A stretch of 8,154 bases of DNA, from positions 1 to 8,154 of the forward strand of contig CAZQHE010000159.1 of assembly GCA_964593155.1 (NCBI GenBank). Direction: 5' to 3'. Every line of letters begins with the position of its first letter. Positions within the stretch are counted from its first letter, which is position 1. A model generated the notes under the pieces. The model saw only the letters and a program-made list of their open reading frames with translations, was not told where the DNA came from and searched no databases. Both the position numbers and the translations under genes were made by a program. Of the stretch, positions 1 to 5,915 are shown piece after piece. Origin of the DNA: JAJRXK01 sp964593155 (GTDB taxonomy: Bacteria; Krumholzibacteriota; Krumholzibacteriia; JAJRXK01).

Positions 1-375
1 CACGTAGGCGACCTCGTCGAGCTCCTCGAGTTCGTCCATGACCGCTTCCCCGATCTCGACGCTCGACACCTCGTCGCGAGCCCCCGAGAACAGCCGCGCC
101 GCCACGCGGTCGGCCAGGCGATCCATCTGCTCGCGGCTGATCGCCCGTTTCTCACAGGCCCGCATGACCCCGTTGATCACCTTCTCGCGGTCGAAGGGAA
201 CGCGTCGACCATCACGCTTGACCACGAGCACGGGAGTACTCTCGACGTACTCGTAGGTCGTGAAGCGGTGGTGGCACTGCAGACACTCGCGCCGGCGCCG
301 GATGGCCGCACCTTCGCGCGTGGAGCGCGAGTCGACCACCCGGTCGTGCTCGTGACCGCAGTTGGGACACAGCAT
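1..375 (-). CDS. nrdR: Transcriptional repressor NrdR (C-terminus cut by window edge)
   Basis: NrdR represses ribonucleotide reductase operons, sensing nucleotides through an ATP-cone. The 125 codons visible start at an ATG (375-373) and stay open to base 1, so roughly the last 25-35 residues of a normal ~150-residue NrdR are missing. The N-terminal zinc ribbon is complete: Cys3, Cys6, Cys31 and Cys34, with the family-typical VDSR (14-17), a basic RRRRE stretch (26-30) and RFTTYE (37-42). From about residue 48 the ATP-cone begins (VVKRDGRRVPFDREKV, 51-66) and continues with CEKRAIS and DEVAYV, both typical of NrdR. The start lies 9 nt after the glyA stop. Its SD (AGAGGG, 386-381) shares two bases with that stop codon and has a 5-nt spacer, implying translational coupling. 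The glyA-nrdR pairing is common in bacteria. Identification is near certain. Which reductase genes it controls cannot be seen here. Confidence 0.96.
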   Translation of the reverse strand, partial: MLCPNCGHEHDRVVDSRSTREGAAIRRRRECLQCHHRFTTYEYVESTPVLVVKRDGRRVPFDREKVINGVMRACEKRAISREQMDRLADRVAARLFSGARDEVSSVEIGEAVMDELEELDEVAYV

Positions 376-384
376 CGACGCCCT

Positions 385-1641
385 CTACAGCGAGGCGCCG
401 ACGAGCTCGGGATACAGCGGGAAGGCGTCGGCCAGCTCCTCGATCCGCTTCCTCAGACCGGGCAATGCGTCGCTCTCCTCGCCGGCCTCGAGCGCGTCGC
501 CCATCACCGCCGCGATCTCGCGCATCTGATCCTCCTTCATACCGCGCGTGGTGAGCGCGGGCGTGCCGATGCGGATGCCGCTGGTGACGAAGGGGCTCTC
601 GGGGTCGAAGGGAATGGTGTTCTTGTTCACCGTGATCCCGACCTCCTCGAGGATCGCCTCGGCCTGCTTGCCGGTCAGCCCCTTCGGACGCAGATCGACC
701 AGCACCAGGTGCGTGTCGGTGCCGCCGCTCACCAGCCGCAGCCCGCGCTCCACGAGTGCCTCGCCCAGCGCACGCGCGTTCGCCACCGTCTGCGCCTGGT
801 CGGACCGGAACTCCTGGCTCATCGCCTCGTGGAAGGCCACCGCCTTGCCGGCGATCACGTGCATGAAGGGTCCGCCCTGCATGCCAGGGAAGTTGATCTT
901 GTTGATCTTCTTGAAGTGGTCGTCGTCGGCCAGGATCAGACCGCCGCGCGGACCGCGCAGGGTCTTGTGCGTGGTCGTGGTGATGACGTTCGCGTGGGGT
1001 ACGGGATCGGGGTGCAGCTTCGCGGCCACCAACCCCGCGAAGTGGGCCATGTCGACCAGCAGCGGGATCTCGAGCTCCTTCGCGATCGCCCCCAGGCGCT
1101 CGAAGTCCCAGGCCCGCGGATACGCACTGCTGCCGGCGATCAACAGCTTCGGCCGCAGCTCGCGCGCCTGTGCGGCCAGGGCGTCGTAGTCGATCTGCTC
1201 GGTCTCGCGGTCGACCTCGTAGTGGTGCGCATCGAACAGCATGCCACTGAAGTTCACCGGGTGGCCGTGCGTCAGGTGCCCGCCGTGGCTCAGGCTCAGC
1301 CCGAGGATCCGGTCGCCCGGTTCCAGCAGGGCCAGGAAGGCCGTCTGGTTGGCGGTGGAGCCGCTGTGCGGCTGCACGTTCGCGTGCGCGGCCCCGAAGA
1401 GTTCGCAGGCCCGCTTGCGGGCCAGGCGCTCGACCTCGTCGACGAATTCACACCCGCCGTAGTAGCGCCGGCCCGGATAGCCCTCGGCGTACTTGTTCGT
1501 GAGCACCGAACCCACCGCCTCCATCACCGCGGGGCTGGTGAAGTTCTCGCTCGCGATCATCTCCAGACCCTTTCGTTGCCGGTCGAACTCATCGTGGACC
1601 AGGCCGGCGATCTGCGGGTCGGTGTTCTGCAGGAAGCTCAT
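385..1641 (-). CDS. glyA: Serine hydroxymethyltransferase
   Basis: A cytosolic PLP enzyme that interconverts serine plus tetrahydrofolate with glycine plus 5,10-methylene-tetrahydrofolate, the main one-carbon source for purine and thymidylate synthesis. It has 418 residues, against 417 in E. coli. Family motifs visible: SEN at 31-33 (catalytic Glu32), the signature YAEGYPGRRYYGG at 51-63, HSGSTANQ at 92-99, the PLP-binding segment DMAHFAGL at 197-204 with Asp197 and His200, the Schiff-base Lys226 in TTTTHKTLRGPRGG, and SGIRIGTPALTTRG at 354-367 carrying the substrate-carboxylate Arg. I chose the ATG at 1641 because it gives the family N-terminus and has an AGGGG SD (1652-1648) six bases upstream. 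A longer in-frame start at 1701 would run back across the ilvE stop and add 20 unrelated residues. It lies 41 nt after ilvE and is coupled to nrdR downstream. Its product glycine is a substrate of PurD, encoded nearby. Confidence 0.98.
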   Translation of the reverse strand: MSFLQNTDPQIAGLVHDEFDRQRKGLEMIASENFTSPAVMEAVGSVLTNKYAEGYPGRRYYGGCEFVDEVERLARKRACELFGAAHANVQPHSGSTANQTAFLALLEPGDRILGLSLSHGGHLTHGHPVNFSGMLFDAHHYEVDRETEQIDYDALAAQARELRPKLLIAGSSAYPRAWDFERLGAIAKELEIPLLVDMAHFAGLVAAKLHPDPVPHANVITTTTHKTLRGPRGGLILADDDHFKKINKINFPGMQGGPFMHVIAGKAVAFHEAMSQEFRSDQAQTVANARALGEALVERGLRLVSGGTDTHLVLVDLRPKGLTGKQAEAILEEVGITVNKNTIPFDPESPFVTSGIRIGTPALTTRGMKEDQMREIAAVMGDALEAGEESDALPGLRKRIEELADAFPLYPELVGASL

Positions 1642-1647
1642 GTCGGG

Positions 1648-1662
1648 CCCCTTTCCGAGGGG
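1648..1662 (-). promoter_or_regulatory. Small hairpin that can hide the glyA ribosome-binding site
   Basis: On the transcribed strand, CCCCT (1662-1658) and AGGGG (1652-1648) can pair across a 5-nt loop. The AGGGG arm is the glyA SD itself, six bases before the ATG. The stem is only 5 bp, though four of the pairs are G-C. It could lower glyA translation unless ribosomes finishing ilvE at 1683 open it. This is inferred from complementarity, and such short stems also arise by chance in GC-rich DNA. Confidence 0.3.
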
Positions 1663-1682
1663 GTTGGCGCCGATGGCGTCGC

Positions 1683-2615
1683 TCAGACGAACTCGAGCCA
1701 CTCGTAACGGTCTTCCTCGCGACCCTCGATGATGTCGAAGAAGGCCTTCTGGATCTTCTGGGTGATCGGACCACGCGATCCCTCGCCCACGGGCATGCGG
1801 TCCACGCTCCGGATGGGCGTGACCTCGGCGGCGGTGCCGGTGAAGAAGGCCTCGTCGGCCACGTACAGGAACTCGCGCGGGATCGCCTGCTCGACGACCT
1901 CGTAGCCCAGCTCCTTCGCCAGCACCATCGCGCAGTTGCGCGTGATCCCCCCGAGCACCGTGTTGCCGTACATGGGAGTGTAGATCCGCTCGTCACGGAT
2001 CACGAAGAGGTTCTCCCCGCTGCCCTCGGCCAGGTTGCCGTAGACGTCGAGCATGATGGCCTCGGCGAAGCCCCCGAGCACGGCCTCCATCTTGGCGTAC
2101 TGCGAGTTGACGTAGTTGCCCACCACCTTGCCCATGGGCAGGTGCGTGTCGGGGGCCATGCGACGGAAGCTGCTCGTGCAGCAGTCCACGCCCTCGTTGA
2201 TGGCCTCGTCGCCGAGATAGGCGCCCCACGGCCACACCGCGATGAACACGTTCACCGGATTGCTCAGCGGGTTCACGCCCGCCGGACCGGCACCGCGGTA
2301 GACCACCGGCCGGACGTAGCAGGCCTCCAGACCGTTCTTCTGCACCGTTTCGCGGATCGCCTCGTAGAGTTCGTCGGCCGACCACGAGATCTCCATGCGC
2401 AGCATCTTGGCGCTCTCGGTCAGGCGACGGACGTGGTCGCGCATCCGGAACATCGCCGCCCCCTTCGGGTGGGCGTAGACCCGCGCGCCCTCGAACACGC
2501 CGCTGCCGTAGTGGATCACGTGACTGAGCACGTGGATCTTCGCGTCGTCCCAGGGGACCATCTCGCCGTCCATCCACACGTAGTCCGCCCGGGGGCCCTT
2601 CGGCGCTGCGTTCAT
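1683..2615 (-). CDS. ilvE: Branched-chain amino acid aminotransferase (class IV PLP)
   Basis: Transfers amino groups between glutamate and the 2-oxo acids of leucine, isoleucine and valine, the last step of their synthesis. It has 310 residues, against 309 for E. coli IlvE, and aligns throughout. Visible features: FEGAR at 41-45, the substrate-loop region YVRPVVYRG at 100-108, Schiff-base Lys163 in MGKVVGNYVNSQ, the class IV signature EGSGENLF at 197-204, GGITR at 222-226 for the PLP phosphate, and GTAAEVTPIRSVD at 260-272. The ATG at 2615 is chosen because AAAGGA (2627-2622) lies six bases upstream. A GTG six codons further up, at 2633, lies beyond that SD and has no better site. It sits 62 nt after the phosphatase gene, with an inverted repeat in the gap, and 41 nt before glyA. 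A D-amino acid aminotransferase or aminodeoxychorismate lyase (other class IV members) is unlikely given length and C-terminal match. I found no leader peptide. Confidence 0.95.
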   Translation of the reverse strand: MNAAPKGPRADYVWMDGEMVPWDDAKIHVLSHVIHYGSGVFEGARVYAHPKGAAMFRMRDHVRRLTESAKMLRMEISWSADELYEAIRETVQKNGLEACYVRPVVYRGAGPAGVNPLSNPVNVFIAVWPWGAYLGDEAINEGVDCCTSSFRRMAPDTHLPMGKVVGNYVNSQYAKMEAVLGGFAEAIMLDVYGNLAEGSGENLFVIRDERIYTPMYGNTVLGGITRNCAMVLAKELGYEVVEQAIPREFLYVADEAFFTGTAAEVTPIRSVDRMPVGEGSRGPITQKIQKAFFDIIEGREEDRYEWLEFV

Positions 2616-2635
2616 CGGAAGTCCTTTCTCCACGG

Positions 2636-2668
2636 AGGGTCCCCCGCGATTCGCGCGCTCGGGACCCT
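2636..2668 (-). repeat. Perfect 8-bp inverted repeat in the ilvE leader
   Basis: AGGGTCCC (2636-2643) and GGGACCCT (2661-2668) are exact inverse complements separated by 17 bp. Inside the loop CGCG and CGCG can also pair, lengthening the RNA hairpin. The element fills most of the gap between the phosphatase stop and the ilvE SD. No run of T follows in the direction of transcription, so it is not a classical intrinsic terminator. It could be an RNA-stability or processing hairpin, an attenuator-like structure, or a protein-binding dyad. The pairing is seen directly; the role is unknown. Confidence 0.55.
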
Positions 2669-2677
2669 GGTTCTGGA

Positions 2678-3160
2678 TCAGCGGTCGCCCCCGGCGGCGC
2701 CGGCGCGCAGTGCGTCGAGGCGCGGCCGCAGGGCTTCGATCATCGATTCGATCTGGGCGTTCGTCCTCTCGTAGTCCTCGAGCGTCCCGCCGATGGGATC
2801 GTCCACGTCGACGGGAGGCCTCACCCCGGCGGCTTCGGCGAGCGTCAGCACCTTGTCGTGCTCCTCGGCGCCGAGCAGTCCTCGCGCGGCGTCGGCGTGG
2901 CCGCGTGTCATGGTCAGGATCAGGTCGGCGCCGGCGGCGAGATCCGGATCGAGGGCACGGCTGCGGTGCGCTCCGAGCCCGTCGCCACGATCACGCGCCA
3001 CGAACTGCGCGTGGTTCGACGCGGGAGCGCCGTCGGCGGCCGCGACACCGGCCGACGAGAACTCGAGATCGTCGTGGTCGCCGAAGACCCGACGCGCCGC
3101 GGCCTCGGCCAGCGGACTGCGGCAGGTGTTCCCGGTGCAGACGAACAGGATGCGGATCAT
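2678..3160 (-). CDS. Low-molecular-weight phosphatase, YwlE-type (protein-arginine phosphatase-like)
   Basis: A small cytosolic phosphatase of the LMW-PTP fold, 160 residues (B. subtilis YwlE has 150). The P-loop CTGNTCRSP spans 8-16: Cys8 is the nucleophile and Arg14 binds phosphate. Thr12 occupies the position of YwlE Thr11, which favours phospho-arginine, whereas tyrosine-specific members usually have a bulkier residue there. SAGV (36-39), LTMTRGH (82-88) and DDPIGG (120-125, general acid Asp121) all line up with YwlE (SAGV, LAMTHQH, LDPFGG). Ile123 replaces the YwlE Phe next to the catalytic Asp-Pro. The ATG start has a GGGAG SD about nine bases upstream and follows a 98-nt gap with a candidate promoter, so this is probably the first gene of a phosphatase-ilvE-glyA-nrdR transcript. 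The fold is certain. Arginine rather than tyrosine specificity is an inference from Thr12 and synteny. Arsenate reductase is unlikely. Confidence 0.85.
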   Translation of the reverse strand: MIRILFVCTGNTCRSPLAEAAARRVFGDHDDLEFSSAGVAAADGAPASNHAQFVARDRGDGLGAHRSRALDPDLAAGADLILTMTRGHADAARGLLGAEEHDKVLTLAEAAGVRPPVDVDDPIGGTLEDYERTNAQIESMIEALRPRLDALRAGAAGGDR

Positions 3161-3185
3161 GGATTCGTGCTCCCACGCGGGAACG

Positions 3186-3214
3186 GGGCTGCCGGCGAAA
3201 GCTACCGGGAGCCC
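3186..3214. repeat. Inverted repeat centred on the -10 box
   Basis: GGGCT-G-CCGG (3186-3195) and CCGG-G-AGCCC (3205-3214) form a dyad with nine paired bases per arm, one mismatch and a 9-bp spacer. Its centre (3200) falls within the candidate -10 hexamer at 3199-3204. No T-run follows on the minus strand, so it is a poor purD terminator. The position would suit an operator for the promoter described in the next entry. The symmetry is seen directly; repressor binding is inference. Confidence 0.45.
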
Positions 3215-3227
3215 GCAGGGGCGTCAA
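3199..3227 (-). promoter_or_regulatory. Candidate sigma70-type promoter for the phosphatase-ilvE-glyA-nrdR group
   Basis: On the minus strand, TTGACG (3227-3222, five of six matches to the -35 consensus) is followed by a 17-bp spacer and TAGCTT (3204-3199), which fits the relaxed TAnnnT -10 box of GC-rich bacteria. Transcription would begin near 3190, about 30 bp before the phosphatase ATG. It is the best promoter match I noticed in the gaps of the window, and it lies in one of only two gaps near 100 bp or longer. Confidence 0.5.
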
Positions 3228-3258
3228 GCAGCCCCCCCGGGCGACGGTCGCGCGCGGC

Positions 3259-4524
3259 TCAGACGTCGTCCAGGGCTCCGATGTCGTGCCGGCGCTGGGC
3301 TCCCTCGAAGTCCAGTCGCCCGGCCAAGGCATCGGCCCGTGCCCGCGCGACGGCGACGTCGGGGCCCCGGCCCACGGCGCACAGCACCCGCCCGCCGTCG
3401 GTCTGCCAACCGCCCGCCGTGCGTCGCGTGGCGGCGTGGAAGACGATCGTGTCGTCGCCCGGTTCGAGATCTTCGAGGCCGGGAATCGGAACGCCCTTCG
3501 TGCTCGACGCCGGATAGCCGGCCGAGGCGAGCACCACACCGACCGCCGCTCCGTCGCTCGGCAGGGCACCGGTGATCGGCAGCGCGCCTTCCGCCGCGCC
3601 GCGCAGGAGCTCGTACAGATCCCCGTCGAAGTTCGGCAGCACGACCTGGGTCTCGGGATCGCCGAAGCGACAGTTGTACTCGAGAACCCTGGGCCCGTCC
3701 GGGGTCAGCATGAGGCCGACGTACAACAGGCCACGGTACTCGATCCCGCGGGAGCGCAGCGCCTCGAGGGTCGGACCGACGATGCCGTCGGAAACGCTCG
3801 ACACCAGTTCTTCGGTGGCGTCGGTCACCGGGGTGTAGGCACCCATGCCTCCGGTGTTGGGTCCTTCGTCGCCGTCGCGCAGACGTTTGTGATCGCGGCT
3901 CGGTACGAAGGTCGCCACACGCCGGCCGTCGCTCACGGCGAAGACAGAGAGTTCGGGACCCTCGAGGCGTTCCTCGACCAGGACGGACGACCCGGCGTCT
4001 CCGAACGCCGCCTCGACCAGGCACGCGCGCACGGCGGCTTCGGCCGTGGGCACGTCGGAGCACACGGTGACCCCCTTTCCGGCCGCAAGCCCGGTGGCCT
4101 TCACCACGCACCGGCCGCCGGTCGAGCGCACGTGCTCGAGGGCCGGATCGAGGCGGTCGAAGACCGCTGCCCTCGCCGTGGGCACACCGGCGTCGATCAT
4201 CAGTTCCTTGGACCAGGCCTTGTCGCCCTCGATCCTCGCCGCCAGCGAGTCGGGCCCGAACACCGTGCGCCCCGCGGCCCGCAGACGATCGGCCAGCCCG
4301 TCGACCAGGGGTTGCTCGGGGCCGACCACCACGAGGTCGGCATCGAGCTCGGAGGCCGCGCGGACCTGGTCGTCGAGCGACTTCGCCGCGACACACTCGG
4401 CCACGTCGACCATGCCGTCGTTGCCGGGCGCGACGAAGACGCGCTCCACACCCGGTGAGCGCGACAGACCGCGGGCGAGCGCGTGTTCACGCCCGCCCCC
4501 TCCGATCACCAGCACTCGGGCCAT
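3259..4524 (-). CDS. purD: Phosphoribosylamine-glycine ligase (GAR synthetase)
   Basis: Catalyses the second step of purine synthesis: ATP-dependent joining of glycine to 5-phosphoribosylamine to give glycinamide ribonucleotide. It has 421 residues, the usual length for a stand-alone bacterial PurD. Order of domains: N-terminal Rossmann-like domain with VIGGGGREHAL (6-16) and APGNDGM (32-38); ATP-grasp domain from about 100 to 330, with VVKATGLAAGKGV (140-152), VLVEERLEGPELS (181-193), GPNTGGMGAYTPV (221-233) and the family signature CRFGDPETQVVLP (285-297); then the C-terminal domain with GYPAS (336-340) and VFHAAT (361-366). The ATG at 4524 has AGGAG (4535-4531) six bases upstream. That SD overlaps the TAG of the aminotransferase gene, so translation is probably coupled. 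No other pur genes are in the window. The glycine it uses is the product of GlyA encoded 1.6 kb downstream on the same strand. Identification is firm. Confidence 0.98.
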   Translation of the reverse strand: MARVLVIGGGGREHALARGLSRSPGVERVFVAPGNDGMVDVAECVAAKSLDDQVRAASELDADLVVVGPEQPLVDGLADRLRAAGRTVFGPDSLAARIEGDKAWSKELMIDAGVPTARAAVFDRLDPALEHVRSTGGRCVVKATGLAAGKGVTVCSDVPTAEAAVRACLVEAAFGDAGSSVLVEERLEGPELSVFAVSDGRRVATFVPSRDHKRLRDGDEGPNTGGMGAYTPVTDATEELVSSVSDGIVGPTLEALRSRGIEYRGLLYVGLMLTPDGPRVLEYNCRFGDPETQVVLPNFDGDLYELLRGAAEGALPITGALPSDGAAVGVVLASAGYPASSTKGVPIPGLEDLEPGDDTIVFHAATRRTAGGWQTDGGRVLCAVGRGPDVAVARARADALAGRLDFEGAQRRHDIGALDDV

Positions 4525-4533
4525 GCCCTGCTC

Positions 4534-5712
4534 CTAGGCGCGCGCGAGGTCGTCGACGTAGCGGCGGATGCGCGTGACCGCCTCCCGCAGGTTGTCCTGG
4601 CTGTTCGCGTAGCTGAAGCGCAGGTAGCCGTCGCCGAAACGACCGAACGACGTGCCGGCCAGGCTCGCCACGCCGTACTCGTCGAGAAGGGTACGGGCGA
4701 AGTCCTCGGACTTCACGCCCGTCTCCTCGACGTTCGGGAACACGTAGAACGCACCGCCCGGCTTCTTGCAACGCAGTCCCGGGATCTCGTTCAGCGCGTC
4801 GACGAGCAGGTCACGGCGGACCTGGAACTCCTCGACCATGGCCTCGGCCCCGGACTGGTCGCCGAGCAGCGCCTCGATGCCGGCCAGTTGCGTGAAGCTC
4901 GCCGTGCAGCTGTTCACGTTCGTCATCAAACGCGCGATCGCCGGCGCCAGGTCCTGCGGCATGACACCGTAGCCCAGCCGCCAACCGGTCATGGCGTAGG
5001 TCTTCGAGTGCCCGTCGAGAACGATGGTGCGCTCGGCCATGCCGTCGATCTCGAGGATCGACCGGTGCTCGCCCTCGTAGACGATGTGGCTGTAGATCTC
5101 GTCGGCCAGGACCCAGGCATCGTTCTCCTTCGCCACCTCGGCCACGACCTCGAGGTCCTCCATCGTCAGCACGCCACCGGTGGGGTTACCGGGCGAGTTG
5201 ATGACGATGAGCTTGGTGTTGGAATTGGTGAGAGAGCGCAGCTCGTCGTGGTCGATGCGGAAGTCGTTCTGCTCGCGCAGCGGCAGCGGTACCGCCTTGC
5301 CGCCGACGAAGTCGATCACCGACTCGTAGATCGGGAAGCCCGGATTGGGGTAGACGACCTCTTCGCCCTCGTCGACCAGCGCGGTGATCACGAAGTACAG
5401 GATGGGCTTCGCACCGGGTGTGATCACGAACTGCTCGGGGGTGACCTTCACCCCGCGGTCGCGCGAGAAGTGCTCGGCGAAGGCCTCGCGCGCCCGGGGC
5501 AGACCGGCCGAGGGTCCGTAGTGCGTGGCTCCTTCCTGCAGGGCCTTCACGCCGGCGTCGACGATGTTGCGCGGCGTGTCGAAATCGGGCTCGCCGATCT
5601 CGAGGTGGACGACGGACCGACCCTGGGCCTCGAGGGCCTTGGCACGTGCGAGGACTTCGAACGCGGTTTCGGTTCCGAGACGCTGCATGCGCTTCGCGAG
5701 CTGGACGGCCAT
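4534..5712 (-). CDS. Class I PLP-dependent aminotransferase (aspartate aminotransferase-like)
   Basis: A 392-residue fold-type I aminotransferase. Visible landmarks: LEIGEPDFDTP (37-47), HYGPSAGLP (64-72), NSPGNPTGG (172-180) with PLP-contacting Asn176, ADEIYS (203-208) with Asp204 and Tyr207, Schiff-base Lys237 in HSKTYAMTGWRLGY, and LRFSYA (364-369) with Arg365 for the substrate carboxylate. Lys102 in PGAK falls where Thermus aspartate aminotransferase has its acidic-substrate Lys (GGK), which hints at aspartate/glutamate use. Alanine or aromatic aminotransferases of the same subfamily remain possible, so I give no symbol. The ATG at 5712 follows a strong AGGGGAGG (5726-5719) with a six-base spacer and gives the family N-terminus. 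The frame is open far upstream, but that stretch lies over another gene and is not coding. A 203-bp gap with a weak promoter candidate precedes it, and purD follows after nine bases. Confidence 0.93.
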   Translation of the reverse strand: MAVQLAKRMQRLGTETAFEVLARAKALEAQGRSVVHLEIGEPDFDTPRNIVDAGVKALQEGATHYGPSAGLPRAREAFAEHFSRDRGVKVTPEQFVITPGAKPILYFVITALVDEGEEVVYPNPGFPIYESVIDFVGGKAVPLPLREQNDFRIDHDELRSLTNSNTKLIVINSPGNPTGGVLTMEDLEVVAEVAKENDAWVLADEIYSHIVYEGEHRSILEIDGMAERTIVLDGHSKTYAMTGWRLGYGVMPQDLAPAIARLMTNVNSCTASFTQLAGIEALLGDQSGAEAMVEEFQVRRDLLVDALNEIPGLRCKKPGGAFYVFPNVEETGVKSEDFARTLLDEYGVASLAGTSFGRFGDGYLRFSYANSQDNLREAVTRIRRYVDDLARA

Positions 5713-5843
5713 GACGAACCTCCCCTGTCGACCGGGGCTCCGGGGGGCCGGCGCTGCGCGACGCGTCGCTCGACCGACGGCGCGAACCGGCCCCGAACAC
5801 CGCCCGGCGCCGCGGATCGGGCGCACGGGGGCACAACCTGGCG

Positions 5844-5872
5844 AATGTAGACCTTCGCCGTTCGCTTGACCA
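5844..5872 (-). promoter_or_regulatory. Weak candidate promoter for aminotransferase-purD
   Basis: Minus-strand TGGTCA (5872-5867, four of six to the -35 consensus), a 17-bp spacer, then TACATT (5849-5844, TAnnnT type). It lies in the least GC-rich part of the 203-bp gap, about 130 bp before the aminotransferase ATG. The match is modest. Read-through from the unknown gene upstream is equally possible, since I see no terminator after it. Confidence 0.28.
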
Positions 5873-5889
5873 GAATCGACTCCGTGAGG

Positions 5890-5905
5890 TCGGACGATCG
5901 ACCGA
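5890..5905. repeat. Imperfect 16-bp palindrome in the aminotransferase upstream gap
   Basis: The stretch reads TCGG-A-CGATCG-A-CCGA: 14 of 16 bases are symmetric around a CGATCG core. It begins 11 bp beyond the stop of the unknown gene and lies just upstream of the candidate -35 box. It could be a regulator site. CG-rich palindromes also occur by chance in such DNA. The rest of this gap, up to the aminotransferase SD, shows only GC-rich sequence. Confidence 0.3.
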
Positions 5906-5915
5906 TGCGAATGGA

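Noticed and set aside
38..256. Small plus-strand open frame opposite nrdR
   Set aside because: Serine/Arg-rich shadow of the nrdR frame.
1642..1701. Longer glyA start giving a 438-residue protein
   Set aside because: It would overlap the ilvE stop and add 20 residues not found in the family; the ATG at 1641 has its own SD.
268..1707. Long plus-strand open frame (479 codons) opposite glyA
   Set aside because: It is antisense to an unmistakable glyA. Its Leu/Val/Arg/His-rich translation matches no family, and long antisense frames are expected opposite GC-rich genes.
3186..3214. Intrinsic terminator for purD
   Set aside because: The hairpin is not followed by a T-run on the minus strand and overlaps a promoter match, so an operator reading fits better.
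2710..4458. Plus-strand open frame of 582 codons opposite the phosphatase gene and purD
   Set aside because: It crosses two real genes and their gap. The translation is Arg-rich low-complexity sequence without motifs.
4483..5850. Plus-strand open frame of 455 codons opposite the aminotransferase
   Set aside because: Shadow of a gene with all catalytic motifs on the other strand; no family resemblance and no SD noticed.
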